Below are positions 11,741 to 23,565 of a DNA stretch of 64,000 nucleotides, piece after piece (positions within the stretch are counted from its first letter, which is position 1; every line of letters starts with the position of its first letter). Below the pieces are notes generated by a model, which was not told where the DNA came from, did no database searches, and worked only from the letters and a program-made list of their open reading frames with translations. The position numbers and the translations under genes were made by a program. Source of the DNA: Cristatella mucedo (Eukaryota > Bryozoa > Phylactolaemata > Cristatellidae). The DNA lies in NCBI GenBank assembly GCA_009760855.2, contig WPIO01000134.1, positions 265,001 to 329,000 of the forward strand, written 5' to 3'.

Positions 11741-14700
11741 CTGGAACGGTGGCGGCGGCGAACTGCGTTGGGCTCGATTGGCAGCACTCAGCCGTCGGCA
11801 ATGGAAGTGCTCGACGACGTGCACTTGCAGCAGCGGCTGCTTGCTCGGCCGCCGCTACAAGTGCAGCGTACAAGCAGGCGCCATGTCGATCTGCACACGC
11901 TTGCCCAGCCAAATGCAAGGTATTATGTAGTGTAACTCTGCTTGTAACTCCACTAAGCCAAAAAGGACTACGTGGGTGTAGCGCACGAGAGTTTCCTATA
12001 GCGTACTCCTAAAGCCTTACGGTGCACATTCGAGGGAACCGGCCCAATGCCAACACCTCAACGCTGCGCTGCGCTACGGTCAGTTTCACGGCCTCACCGA
12101 CGACGGTGAGCACGAACAAAAGCGACCGGACGACAGCGTGCCAGAGCGGCACCAAGAGCAGCAACGCAGATTACGAGGCAGATGCACGGCCACTATACCT
12201 ACTATCAGTAGACCATGCCATTGCAGTTTCCAAACACACCGAGCCAAAGCAGAGCCTGCATGCATACACACCCAAACACATGCGAGCAAGCGCACAACAC
12301 AGCGTTAAACGTTTGTCAGTATACGAGTTTGGCAAAGTAAAGAATAGGCTATTGCCTAAAGTAGTAAGCTAGACTTTTCTCGAAAGCAAGCTAAAGACAC
12401 GAGCTACCTGCTCCATTTAGATCAACATACATTATCTGTAGCATAATCATGAGTCTTTTGTGTTGTGCCCTAGGAGAACTACATGTTTATCGAGGTGCTT
12501 TATAGCTTGCTGCATGAATAGAATCAAATAATATTTAATTAAAAGCAAGGTATCGCACTTAGGCAAGCATGCTAAGGCACTCGATTATCGTGCTACAACA
12601 ATTACGAAAAAGCACACGAAAGAATCACGGCTGCTGGTTAGTAGGACCTAGACGGCTAGTAACTCTCACTTCATCATGCACAGGTAAGCAAAGCACACAG
12701 GAAAAACGACTAGTTCACCGGGGCACTATGTAAGCATGTCGCTGTTGCCCTTAGTCACGACCTTCACAGTTTCATAACGCTCAACGACCGGCAGATAAGG
12801 ACAGGGTCAGAGGTTCAAGGTTTCAAGGTTCTCTACAGTTAGTCGGGCATTTTACACCGCTCGGTAGCATGTGCTCCTTCAGAGCCCTTCCATCGCTCAG
12901 GGCTCGAAGATTTGCAGCAGTCTTTGGCAAGTGCTTGGCAGAGTAGCAATCATCTAGCAAGCATCAGTAGCAATCATCATGAGCATGTCAGGCAGAGCAG
13001 TGCAGCGGCTGTGTAGCGGCCATTCAGCTTTTAAATGAACGCTAACCACAGGCTCCACGGCCAATCAGGCATAACCGGCAGCTTGAATGCTCGTTGGCTG
13101 AAAGAGCCGACTCTGCCTGGGCTCGAGCAGCGCCGAGGCCTCCGATCGTGCAAGGCCGCCTCGGCTACTATCTGCAACTGGTAGTAGCGCTTTAACGTAA
13201 GGGTCCACTCGGTCAACCTTGCATGGAGCCCTGCACGAATCTGAGACCTTGACCTTGACAGGCTGACCCGGTTCATTCTTATCGTGGACTATAGGGGTAG
13301 CCCAGGAAGTATCAAGTAGCAACTACTAAACAAGTACTAAGTACTAAGTAAGTACCCAAAAAACTAATTTACTTCCAGAACAATGGGCACACTTTAAATT
13401 GTATAATTCGCGCATTTTTGCCTGTATGTAATCCAATGAGGCTAATGTTAAGCCAAAGCAGGTTACCCTTTTCTATGCAGATGACACTCAGTAGTACCTT
13501 TGCTTGATCCCTCCCAGCTTTCCAGCACGTCAAATTCTCTCAACTCCCTTGCTGTATGTATTGATGACAGCTGTACATGAATGACAGCAAACGCTCACAA
13601 ATTGAATGATGATAAAACCAACTAACTGATTATGGACAAACCAAGAAATGCTCAAAATCGGCTCTGCCAGCATATCTCCTGCTGTATCTCCACGAAATCG
13701 AGGTGTGCTATTCCAAAGTGACCTTTCATTAGACGGCCACATAAGCTCCACATTCAAGTCTGCCTACTTTCAGCTATATAGATTTGCTAAAACGTGGGCT
13801 TGCTTAGACAGGGATACCACATCTAAATTGGTTCATGCATTTGTGACATCCCGTCTCGACTTCTGTAACTCCTTTCTAGCCGGTCTACTGGCCTGTGCAA
13901 TCAGGCTCTTACAGCTGATGAAAAACTCTGCAGTCAGCCTTGTCTGTCTTGAGCTTCGCACGTGCCACATTACACCACTTCTAGCTGACCTGCACTGGAT
14001 CCCTGTCAAGCTACGCATCGACTTCAAGGTTCAGCCACTTACTTTTAGGTCCCTTCATTCGCTGGCTCCAGCCTACCTATCAGATGTACTCCCCCACCAC
14101 GCTAAACATCGTACCACCCACTTTTCTGTATCTAATCATTTAGCCACAGCTCGTACATACCTCAAATCCTTTGATGACCATGCCTTTAGTTCATATTCTA
14201 CCAAAGCCAAAGCACGACATCACCTGACTTGACGACATTTAAAAAGAAGCTAAAACGCATCTATTCATCACAGCCTTTAGAGGTCCATGCGATTCGTCCT
14301 TTGTGTGCTTATGCATGCTGACACTGTGCATGCTGCCACTAACCATATTTGAATGCTGACCCTGTGCATGTCACCTCTAACCATGTTATGCTTCTTGTCA
14401 TTGAGCATGCTACCACTAATCATTCGACCATGCTTCCTTTGCAGCGCGTGTAAAGTGTCTCCAAAGAAATTAAGTTCTCTGAGGGTGCTATGCCAATGTA
14501 TTATTCTTATTATTATTATTACCCTAAAGGTGGCATGTGTGAATGGTAGTATACAAGCTTTGATAAACTAGCGATGTCACTGGCATCAGTGAACCATGGT
14601 AAGTCACATGGCTTATACGGCTCAATCTGAACTGACGACTACCAGGGAACATCAAACCAAAATGGTGTATAGGCACGTGCATGGGCGTGCGTTCGCGTGT

Positions 14701-14741
14701 GTGTGCCTGCATGTGTGCTAGTGTGCTAGTGTGTGTGTGTG

Positions 14742-14817
<76 letters not shown>

Positions 14818-15796
14818 AAGCACGCGCACGTGCATTAGTTTTGCAATTCCTCAAACCCCCTTTCAGTAAAGGTATTGCAATGCCACAATTCAAATAAAGA
14901 TAATGGCAGTATGCTTGGCTATTTGTGTCACTACTCACTAAACCCTTATTGCTCCTTGCATAATTTGCATTCAGTATGTACGATATGTAGACATTTGCAC
15001 TAGAATATCCAAGCAAACATGTATATGCCTGAACATAAAATGCACACATACACACATCGTGTGTGACTGAGTGGAGGCGTGTATCACATACCTAAAAGTA
15101 CTCGGCAGCTTGGCTGATCTGTTGTGAACGCTGCAATTGCCACAATACGCCACTTCTCACCAATCTGCATTGGCTCTTCACTAAGCAGTATTTCAACTTC
15201 AAGGCTTTGTCAGTCACTTGTAGCAGCCTTCATCCTTTTGCTCTGGCCTACCCATCCGACCTACATCCTAATCAACCTAGACGTTGTAACGCCAGTTCTT
15301 CTGACGCAGGTCGTTTAGCTGTGCCCATTTAACAACCTCGAATACTTTAGCCCAAATCCCGGAACTCCTTAAAGATTGACGCCATGGCATCCACGACTAA
15401 GTGACATTTAAGAAGCTACAAACCCATATTTGTTCCTCACAGCATTTGCTGGGTCGGCTTGCATTGTCCTCTGTCTGCTTTTGCATCATGACACTGTGCC
15501 TGCCATCACCGACCAATAGACAAGCACACACACATACGTGCGCTCGTTCGCGAGCACACACACACACACACACACACACACGAGCAACCTCCTCACAGCA
15601 GTGCAGTAATACTGCAACGTGTAGTGGCTGCGACGTCAGAATTGTGGACTAGGAGCATGTGGCTAGTGGAGGAGGACCGCGGCTCGTGGACTGGGCGAGG
15701 CAAGCGAGATAAATTCCATGCAGCATTGCCATTATGTTGGGATTATGCCCCAAGAGCGGGTGCAGGCGTGCCGGAGTCGGCTCTTCGGTGCCGTGC

Positions 15797-15833
<37 letters not shown>

Positions 15834-16416
15834 CAGAGAGAGACAGCGAGACAGAGACAGAGTGACAGAGAGACAGAGACAAAGAGACGAGACATACCAA
15901 GGCACAGACAGAGAAAGATAGACAAAGAGTAAGACGGAGAGAGAGAGAGAGACAGACAAACAGAGACTGAGACATACAAAGACAGAGAAAAAGAGAGACA
16001 GAGACCTACAGAGACAGAGAGAGAGAGAGTGAAAGAGTGAGACAGACAAACAGACAGAGCCGGGGGCGAATGCGAGCGGCCGAGGCCTAGCACTCGACGA
16101 GCAGTTCGGCGCAGAGCAGCGACCCGGAAGCCGCTGCCGCCAGAGACAGCGCGGGAGGTGCTGCCACAGCAGGTTCGGTTCGGGCGGTTGCTTCCGGTAG
16201 GCCGCCGGGCCCGAGGCCTGCACTCACCACATAAAGCACGGCGGCGAGGAGTACCTCTAGCCAGGCCTGGCCGAAGCGCTCGAACCAGCCGCTGCTGTCG
16301 ACTGTCTGCTTCACGCGAAGGCGCAGTTCATTCATATCCGGCAAGCTGTCCACACTGACATACTCTTCCCCGTCAACAGTTCTTGAAGTGACGATAGTCG
16401 TCTTCCCTCGCGGCAT
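10838..16416 (-). CDS. FADS6: Fatty acid desaturase 6-like protein, complete two-exon gene
   Basis: The gene encodes a predicted 363-residue membrane desaturase. Coding exons are 16416-16228 and 11740-10838, joined in phase 0 across a 4.5 kb GT-AG intron. Three histidine boxes that bind the di-iron centre in this superfamily are intact: HLASH (about 97-101), HIREHH (about 134-139) and HVEHH (about 298-302). FADS6-type signatures surround them: NVIGLGDSSSW, RYVYMFVAPLLLP, HVNIFQHIGLPMYS, GHSLISCHVEHHLFPSLSD and the C-terminal MVQAPPIT. No cytochrome b5 domain is present, unlike FADS1/2. Several hydrophobic segments fit a multi-pass ER protein. The first in-frame ATG (16416) has a purine at -3; the frame is open further upstream but without another ATG. 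FADS6 is a poorly characterised family member, so substrate and bond position cannot be stated. Confidence 0.93.
11931..12030 (-). mobile_element. LINE B terminal fragment
   Basis: On plus: cttgtaactccactaagcca, actacgtgggtgtagcgcac, gagagtttcctatagcg. Reverse complement of the LINE B 3' end; FADS6 intron. Confidence 0.65.
12031..13435. other. FADS6 intron, nothing recognised
   Basis: Unique-looking sequence without coding resemblance. A short tandem of tactaagtactaagtaagta occurs near 13333. Confidence 0.5.
13440..14520 (+). mobile_element. LINE A copy with RT C-terminal part, UTR and tail
   Basis: Decayed RT: FYADD box near 13469, GVLFQSDLSLDGHISSTFK, then VTSRLDFCNSFLAGL, then LRIDFKVQPLTFRSLHSLAP. 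The 3' UTR (cactgtgcatgctgccacta) and tail (ttctctgagggtgctatgcc, then (ATT)n) follow. 5' truncated; lies in the FADS6 intron. Confidence 0.88.
14729..14814. repeat. (TG)n microsatellite
   Basis: About 86 bases of nearly pure TG, one TAG interruption at the start. In the FADS6-like intron. Confidence 0.97.
15110..15480 (+). mobile_element. LINE A RT C-terminal fragment
   Basis: Translation in mixed frames gives CERCNCHNTPLLTNLHW and SLHPFALAYPSDLHPNQ, matching the end of the LINE A RT. Tail absent; FADS6 intron. Confidence 0.65.
15543..16050. repeat. (CA)n then imperfect (GA)/(CAGA) tract
   Basis: A short CA run at 15556-15580 and a long GAGA/CAGA region at 15798-16050. The latter ends just inside the FADS6-like intron, about 180 bases from exon 1's donor. 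Confidence 0.9.
16228..16416 (-). CDS. FADS6: FADS6-like exon 1
   Basis: Sixty-three codons starting MPRGKTTIV. The segment MNELRLRVKQTVDSSGWFER matches the amphipathic N-terminal part of FADS6 proteins (LxxLVxDVVxxSSWWERxG pattern), followed by the start of the first membrane segment. The donor is GTG|gtgagt, with GT at 16227-16226. Spacing from WFER to the first His box in exon 2 equals that of the family, so no missing exon is expected. Confidence 0.88.
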
Positions 16417-16419
16417 CTC

Positions 16420-16980
16420 CGCGACAGCTTGGCGCCGGTGCCTGGAAAGCGTCAGCACCCGAGTGGAGACGGCAAGGCCAACTGCCCGAGGTACACGCAC
16501 GCGTGCCAACGGCGCGAGATAGCCGAGCGCTGAGAGCCCATCTACAGCACCGCTACGTGCGTACGTACTTATTGCGGCCGGCAGAGGTGGGTGGGGGTGG
16601 CGGTCGGTAGTGGGCGGGGAGTCATGGCGGCGATCGTAGCGCTGGCGTAGTACAACTCGATGGTACTTCCCTCGGCCGCCGCTGCTATCCGAAAGACTTC
16701 AAAAGGGGTATTTTTAAGGGGCGGCGGCGCCGCATTGGCGAGCTCGAAATCAGCAGGCACATGACGCTGACACGGCACGAGTCCAGCGCCCGGACGACCC
16801 GGTGAGCAGACGTACGGTACAGATGCCAGGTTCTTTCTCAAATTTGGCTCCAGACGAACGTGCCATTGTTCAAGAGACTTCGCCCGTGTGAAATTCGACA
16901 ATTCTAGCACAACTCAAGGTCGCACTCAACTGAACGAAAGGCAAAACGGCCAGTTTCGAGTTCGCCAAATAACGCGATAC
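16420..16980 (-). promoter_or_regulatory. GC-rich upstream region of FADS6-like gene
   Basis: GC- and CpG-rich sequence directly upstream of the FADS6-like ATG, ending at the long (TA)n tract. It is the likely 5' UTR and promoter; no specific element was identified. Confidence 0.35.
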
Positions 16981-17015
16981 CGTCTTCTCAATTGACGCGC
17001 TGGGCTGCCATGAGC

Positions 17016-17160
<145 letters not shown>

Positions 17161-17434
17161 TTAATGGTAGCTATCCTGAGCGTTGGCGTTGGGCCAAAAC
17201 GCGAATATCATCTTTCCTCTGCTCGCTTTCTGTGCAGGAAAGCGTTTAGTTAATATTGCTCCCACCCCTAGGGGTCGAACCTGTAGGGACACGTCTGTCC
17301 TCATGTGATACAAGAGACTCCGGAAGGCCAGAAGGGTGACCACCATCTCACAACCGGCAAAATAAAATAAGCATCACAATCAAAAACATCTAGATAGGCT
17401 CGCAGCAATATCCGATCCACGGACTTTTTCAATA

Positions 17435-17620
17435 GCCGTGATGGCACACTAGGTAAGGTGGTTGCTTTCACGACCTCGGTCCCGAGGTCGTGGGTTCGAT
17501 TCCTACGGTGGGCGATTCTGTATCGCCACTGCAAGCAGTGGTGATAGCCGCAAAGGCTCTTCTGTAGCTATACAAAAAGAGGCTGTTTAATCAGCTTGGA
17601 TTTATTTATTTATTTATACC
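17435..17620 (+). mobile_element. SINE S1, best full-length copy
   Basis: Complete layout: A-box-like gatggcacactaggtaaggt, B box gtgggttcgattcctacggt, body gccgcaaaggctcttctgta, end gaggctgtttaatcagctt, then an (ATTT)n tail. It serves as the reference for family S1. Confidence 0.85.
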
Positions 17621-18380
17621 TTTCGATTATCCGCGAGATACCGCGAGTTTTCGCTTGGTCTCGAGCCGTTTTGTCCGCTTTGGGGTCGTGAGCTTCGATG
17701 GAAGCCTACGATTTGAGCTTTCTTGCGAAATCTTTTTTGCAGAGTAATATAGGTCACATTGCGGTGACCTGGCAATCGCTAGAAGCCTTTACCTTCGCGA
17801 AGTTTGACGCTCTGACCGCACACAAGCGACGACACGCAAACACCACGGGAGTGCTTCAACAACCGCGTATTCAGCTGCCGCTCTCAGCGCAACTGCGCGC
17901 GCCCGTCCTAACCTCCGCCCATTCTCCAACTGACCTTGTCGGTCCGCTCGCTTCTGGCCTACCCGTCACAGGCGGCAGGCTATATCGCGTCCAGTGCGCG
18001 CCCTGTTCGGTACTCGACGTCAAGGGCGAGCCAGCGAGCGTCGGCTTACCGTGAGACCGCACGCCCAGTGAACTCGGGATCGTAAATCTCGTGGCACGGC
18101 GCAGCCAAACGAGCCTACTCCAAAAGCAAAGCGCCGCATGGCATTTCGCGGCGCGAACTACTACATTAAAAGCAAACGGCACAGAGCCGCTACAAAAGCG
18201 AAACTACGAGTCCGCGACGCAGTCGGAGAACCGACGCGGGTGCTGCAGTTGCACGGCTATGCCATTACCATTCGGTTGGCAAGCGCACCGGTAGACGATA
18301 TCAACGCTCCAGCGTTTGCAGAGGCGCCGAACCGCCTCCGACCGGAACGAGGCTTTGTTATCCCACCGGAGCTGTGCATG
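17621..18380. other. CpG-rich segment of unknown role
   Basis: Many CG dinucleotides and short frames on both strands, none recognised. It could be a distal regulatory region or a young unrecognised repeat. Confidence 0.4.
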
Positions 18381-18384
18381 TGGG

Positions 18385-18806
<422 letters not shown>

Positions 18807-19234
18807 GAGATTTGCTCCAACACTCCCGTGAGAAGATGAACCTCTTCGCGAGGAATGTGCCTCCATAGCGAAAATCTGCTGAGCCCGCAGTCCATCAGCG
18901 TCAAATATTTCTCGTCTCGGTAGTGTGTCACGTCGATCGTAAGACGATACCAGTTATCAGCCACGTCAAGACTGCCACGATGCCATGAAATCGGAGACGG
19001 ACAATCTGTTCTACGTTGGTTCTGCGAATGTCCTCTTTAGGGCGACACAGCCTCACAAAGTATAGCGTCCTGTCGACGCCCAGGTGATGTGCTGATAGCG
19101 GAATTGCTTGAAGTCGATCTTGGGAGCGAAGACACTGACCTCAGGTGCGACGGCACTAGTGCATTAAGTCGTTAACTTCAATCACTTTTGCGGTACTCGC
19201 GTCAGCTGGTCTGCATTATTCTCGAGCGGCCTTA

Positions 19235-19325
19235 CAAAGCGCCCGGGTAGAGAGAGAGCGAGATACAGTTCTCTTAGGGCTATGTATACGACGACCTAAT
19301 ATTATCATAATCTTCATCATTATTT
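19235..19325 (+). mobile_element. LINE A tail fragment
   Basis: aaagcgcccgggtagagaga, gatacagttctcttagggct, then att/atc repeats. Only the 3' terminal segment remains. Confidence 0.6.
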
Positions 19326-19394
19326 CTAGCATACGCAAAGTGCAAAGAGATTTCGTTCTACTAAGGCCCTACACAAATAATGTATTATCCTGAT

Positions 19395-19450
19395 TAACCA
19401 AGTAATGCAATGCAATGTATCTCCATCTGAAATTCTACAAAGCCACAGAG
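19395..19450 (-). mobile_element. LINE B terminal fragment, very short
   Basis: aatgcaatgcaatgtatctc catctgaaattctacaaagc equals the reversed gagatacattacatt end. Confidence 0.45.
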
Positions 19451-19454
19451 ACCA

Positions 19455-19615
19455 GAGTCGTGATAGCCCAGGAGGTAAAGTGCTCGCTTTACACGACCGA
19501 GGTCGAGGGATCGAGTCCTGCAGTGGGTGATCCTTCATTGCCAAATGCAAGCGGTGGTGAAAGCCTGTAAGACTCTTCTGCCGCTATTCAAAATAAACGC
19601 TGGGAAATCAGCTAA
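19455..19615 (+). mobile_element. SINE S1 copy
   Basis: Head cgtgatagcccaggaggtaa, B box agggatcgagtcctgcagtg, body with gactcttctgccgctattca, end atcagctaatt. Confidence 0.78.
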
Positions 19616-19619
19616 TTGT

Positions 19620-20167
19620 TTGCCAAGTTCCATTGCGCATGCCACGACCCATCGCGAAATACGGCAGTGGAGTCTTTGTCGGAGACTCGTGTGCTCTCGC
19701 GGATCTCCGACCTTAGCGACGAGTGAGACATCGTTGGCAGGAGGGGGTGGGGTTGCCAAGACATTTTTCGCCGCTCCCTCTGCCACGCGAGCCTCGAGCC
19801 ACGAGCGGGCGCCTCATCACCAAATTCAACTCGGCCTTCACCGTGGCCAACGCGGACGCCGCCTAGAGTTCTTATGGCATCCGTTCCAGGGACAATGTCC
19901 CAGCCAGAAATTACATCGGTCGCCGAGCAGTTAACCTCCAGCAGTACTCCTTTAATTAGCAAAACGACCTTGCACGAAAATGTACGAAGAGCTCGCCGCT
20001 CATCATCGAAATGTCACCGCTCGATCATGGCTGCACTTAGCACGAAGAGGCAAGCGCTGCTGCAAGCGCCTTGCAGGAGCGTCGACGATCGTGCGGTTGG
20101 TTGAGTGCCCGCCATTCAGTATCGCACTAATCGACGAGGTCAAGGCCTCGCCGAAGTCTAGGGGAGC
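19620..20167. other. GC-rich segment between two S1 SINEs, no gene recognised
   Basis: Overlapping frames of up to 135 codons exist on both strands, but none reads like a known family. Confidence 0.4.
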
Positions 20168-20360
20168 AGGCTAAATAAATAAATAAATCCTAGCTGATTA
20201 AACAGCCTCTTTTTGTATAGCAACAGAAGAGCCTTTATGGCTATCGCAACCGCTTGCAGTGGCGATAAAGAATCGCCCACCGCAGCAATCGAACCCACGA
20301 CCTCGGGACAGAGATCGTGAAAGCAACCGCCTTATCTAGTGTGCCATCACGGCTCACCAA
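20168..20360 (-). mobile_element. SINE S1, full length, inverted
   Basis: On plus it begins with (AAAT)n, then cctagctgattaaacagcct, gaagagccttta, cgaacccacgacctcggg and ends cttatctagtgtgccatcac. It is the reverse complement of the 17435 copy. Confidence 0.83.
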
Positions 20361-20367
20361 CGCTGGT

Positions 20368-20870
20368 GTAATGTCCCGCGATCATGGACTATGAGCTGGA
20401 CAGTCGAACCTCGATAACGCGCTGTGAGCTTTGCCACTGAATTAGAATGGAGCTGCTTATGAAATAGCGGCGATAAGCCATCGCTGATGAGCAGCTCGAT
20501 GCATAATTTTGTACAAAAGTGATTATCGTCTGACTAGTGACCTGGCCAGCATATAACGCCTGACCGCAGTCGCTCTCTGGAAAAGCAACGGTCCGACTGT
20601 CGGCGAGTCGTAGCGCTGAGCGCGAGCTTCTGTAAGCCTGTTATCGAGTCGGCTGGAAGTCGCTGGTCGGATCAGCCGCGACATGCATAACGTTGTGCTT
20701 TCTGTAGTTCGGCGCTGTTGTTAGCGCTGCGGGTGCGCAGAATGTCGAGCGCTGTGCTGTTATCGTAGGCTTATTGCGAGCATCGGGTCTTTGCACCTTG
20801 CACGCGCTGTGCCGCTACCCGTTCTAGAGAGGACCGTGCGATCGTAACATTGGTGTCAGAAGTTAAGGAT
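20368..20870 (+). mobile_element. Candidate LTR and primer-binding site of a retrotransposon
   Basis: A 480-base GC-rich segment begins TGTAATGTCCCGCG and ends CGATCGTAACA. It is followed directly by TTGGTGTCAGAAGTTAAGG, whose TGGTGTCAGAAG core resembles primer-binding sites next to Gypsy-type LTRs. No second LTR and no gag/pol frame were found, so this would be a remnant. The 5' boundary is a guess. Confidence 0.45.
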
Positions 20871-21307
20871 TAACTTCGTATTTTACGCTCTTGCTGCGCC
20901 CAGTCGTTTACAGCGGCTGAACGTGCGAAGAACGGCCGGCACGGTGACTCGCAGCGAAAGAAGACAGTTGTCTGAGGCCGACAAGCATTCGGAAGCGACG
21001 GGGTAGACTCGGTACCAAGGAATGCTGATCAGCTTGAACCTGGCGCTGTGGAAGATAAGTACAGAGTAGAACAGCTCCTTTCGTCGGCGCGTGGGCCGGA
21101 AGTAGGCGAGGCAATTACTCAGCGTGTGCTAGCTGGCAAAAGAAGCATTTAGCCGACACTTCTTGGCAGTTGGCAGTCTCATTTTTTTTTCGGCAGCAGG
21201 ATCTGGGAAAAAAGCACTGATCATCTGCTGATGGCGTTAACGCCCGGCTGGCAGTTACATAGTCGAAGCTGAGCGGGCCGGAGACGGCGAAGTTGTCGCG
21301 TACAGCA

Positions 21308-22740
21308 GCGCTACCTTGACTTACGAGTGTCCCAACTAGCGAGTTTTTCAAGACGCGAGCCGTCTGTCAAGATAGGTTTTTTGCTTCGAGTTGAGAGCTA
21401 AAATTTAGGTTACGAGCTTCGAACTTCCAGCATACCCCACCGCTAGCTGGCGCAGCGAGCGCTGCAGTGAACGCAGCAACATCCGCCCAGCGTCCAGCGG
21501 CTCGCTCACTTTCACTTTAAGCCACGGCCAGCTCGAAGTGGAAGCCATAGGGTGCTGTGCTCGCATTAGTGCTTGCAGCTGTTTGACAAAACTTCGTTTT
21601 TCCAGCCACGGATCCAAGGAAAGTGAGTGCGAAGGGCCAAGTGCTGAGAAAAAGAAGCGGATGACGTGCATTGAATGGAAGAAAGACATTATCGAAAAAC
21701 ATGATCACTGTGCTGGTGCAGTCGACTGGGCGAAGCAGTACGTGCGTGGCACTACTGCAATCGGCACTGAAGCAGGAGGACGTGGAGTCGATAAAAGCTA
21801 TAACGCCAGCCGAAGCCGAAGTTAAAATAACTTCTAAACAGCGGACGTCTATCCATGAAAATATGTAGAAGCTGCTGATGGTGTGGCTGAAGCTGCCGAT
21901 GGTTGGCGGAAAAGCAGCTCGCAGGAGACACCGTGACGGAGGCCATGATCTGATATATGCTAGTAGGCACGAGCTATTTACGCTGATTTGCTGCAGCAGG
22001 CCCCCCCCCCCGGCACTTCAACGGACGAGGCAGGGGGCAAGCCATTTGAAACCCGTCGGGGCTGGCTCGAGAGTTTTAAAAAGAGGACCGGCGTTCACTC
22101 GGTTGTCAGGCAGCGAGTGAGGTAGCGAGCGCGGATGTGACGGCAGGTAAGGATTCCCTCAAAAAAGTTTGCTGGAATTGCAGCAGCGTAAGCAGATAAA
22201 ACACCCAGCAGGTCTTCAACTGTGACGAGACAGGACTCGAACGCCGAGGAGCACGCATGGACCAGACAGCGGAGTAGCTGCAGACGAAGGCTTTGCAGGA
22301 AATAGGTGACGCGCAGGTTATCTACACAGGTGAAATAAAGGAAATGTTGGATATGTGTGAAAAAGTTTCACACTGCATTCAAAAGAAACACCCAGAAAAG
22401 TTGCAGCTGGGAGTGCGACGGAGCTATTTAATGATACTTGCCTAGCTCATTTAAGAAAAATTCTGGAAGGGAAGATGAGACAGACCTCATTGAACAGGAT
22501 TTTATCGCTAAGTCCTGCAGCACAAAGCGGGGAAAGTGCGAAAAGGCGAAAAATCAGCGAATAAGTTATTCACTTCAGCCTTTCTCCTCCAACTCCGCAT
22601 TCGTCAGCATTTTCAAGTCGTCTGATCTCCAAGGTAATTGCAGTACGCTATACTTGATAAAACCAGTTTATTGCAATAAATTATATTGTATTGTTTTTAT
22701 ACAGTATTCGATATTTATAAGTGCATTTTTTATTTAAAAA
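21308..22740 (+). mobile_element. Tigger/pogo DNA transposon remnant
   Basis: It opens with terminal-region sequence typical of Tigger (accttgacttacgagtgtcc, tagcgagtttttcaagacgc, ggttacgagcttcgaactt). Broken frames then give a CENP-B-type helix-turn-helix (KKKRMTCIEWKKDIIEKH), KITSKQRTSIHENM, KLLMVWLK, FKKRTGVHSV and the C-terminal blocks FNDTC, AHLRKILEGR and LIEQDFIAK in shifting frames. The central DDE region is missing and no 3' terminal repeat was seen. Non-functional. Confidence 0.75.
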
Positions 22741-22759
22741 AAATATGGCAACTAGACGC

Positions 22760-23565
22760 AATAATAATAGATTTGTATAGGACCCTTAGAGAACTTATAA
22801 TAGTAATAATAATACACTTGATAAAGCGCTCTCAGACAACTCAATCTCTTTCTAGGCGCTTTACATTCGCTGCAAAGGAAAACGCGATTGAGTGGTGAGT
22901 AATATCATGCTTGATAAAAACATGACTAACATGGTTAGGGGTGACATGCACAGGGTCAGCATGCAAGTGTGGTTAGTGGCAGCATGCACAGTGTCAGCAC
23001 GCATAAACGCATGACGGACGAATCGCAGGGACCCACTAACTGCTGTCATAAATAGGTGCGTTTATAAGTTCTTTTAATAATAATAATAATAATATTGCAC
23101 TTGATAAAGCGCCCTCAGAGAACTTAATCTCTTTCTAGGCGCTTTACATTTGCTAAATGTGGTCAAGTCAGGGGATGTTGTGACGCAAGTCGGGAGTGAG
23201 TTCCAGGCTTTAGGAGCATGCGAACTAAATGCACGGTCTCCAAAGGATTTGAGATTTGTACGTGGTAAACTGTTGGATTCCGAAAAGCGGGCGGTACGAT
23301 GCTTGGCCTGGTGGGGGTGTAGATCTAAGACATAGGCAGGAGCCAAAGAATGAAGTGACCTAAAAGTGAGCGACAAAACCTTGAAGTCGATCCGTTGGTT
23401 GACTGGTATCCAGTGCAGGTCGGCGAGAACTTAATCTCTTTCAAGGCACTTTACATATGCTGTCTGGGAATCACGACCGCACGGTTAGCGGTTGGATGCA
23501 CAGTGTCAACGTGCATAATGTTAGTGGCAACATGAATAGTATGCATAATGTGGTGAGGGTAGAAC
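22760..23565 (-). mobile_element. Cluster of three LINE A 3' ends, one inserted in another's tail
   Basis: Successive minus-strand 3' ends lie at 22760-23050, 23075-23425 and about 23430-23565. The middle copy carries RT codons (SLTFRSLHSLAPAY, HAPKAWNSLPT) that run straight into the tail, so it lacks the long UTR. A partial tail at 22765-22795 is interrupted by the next copy's repeats. Confidence 0.75.

Noticed and set aside
11741-11918. Longer open frames upstream of FADS6 exon 2
   Set aside because: Family similarity stops at the acceptor ccgttccag, and exon 1 at 16416-16228 supplies the correct N-terminus.
17435-17510. tRNA gene
   Set aside because: A and B boxes are present, but the sequence continues into the SINE S1 body and an ATTT tail and recurs at many sites.
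20402-20422. cagtcgaacctcgataacgcg looks like a Tigger terminal repeat
   Set aside because: No matching inverted copy was found, and the clear Tigger-like terminal sequence begins near 21308. It may be chance or another element.
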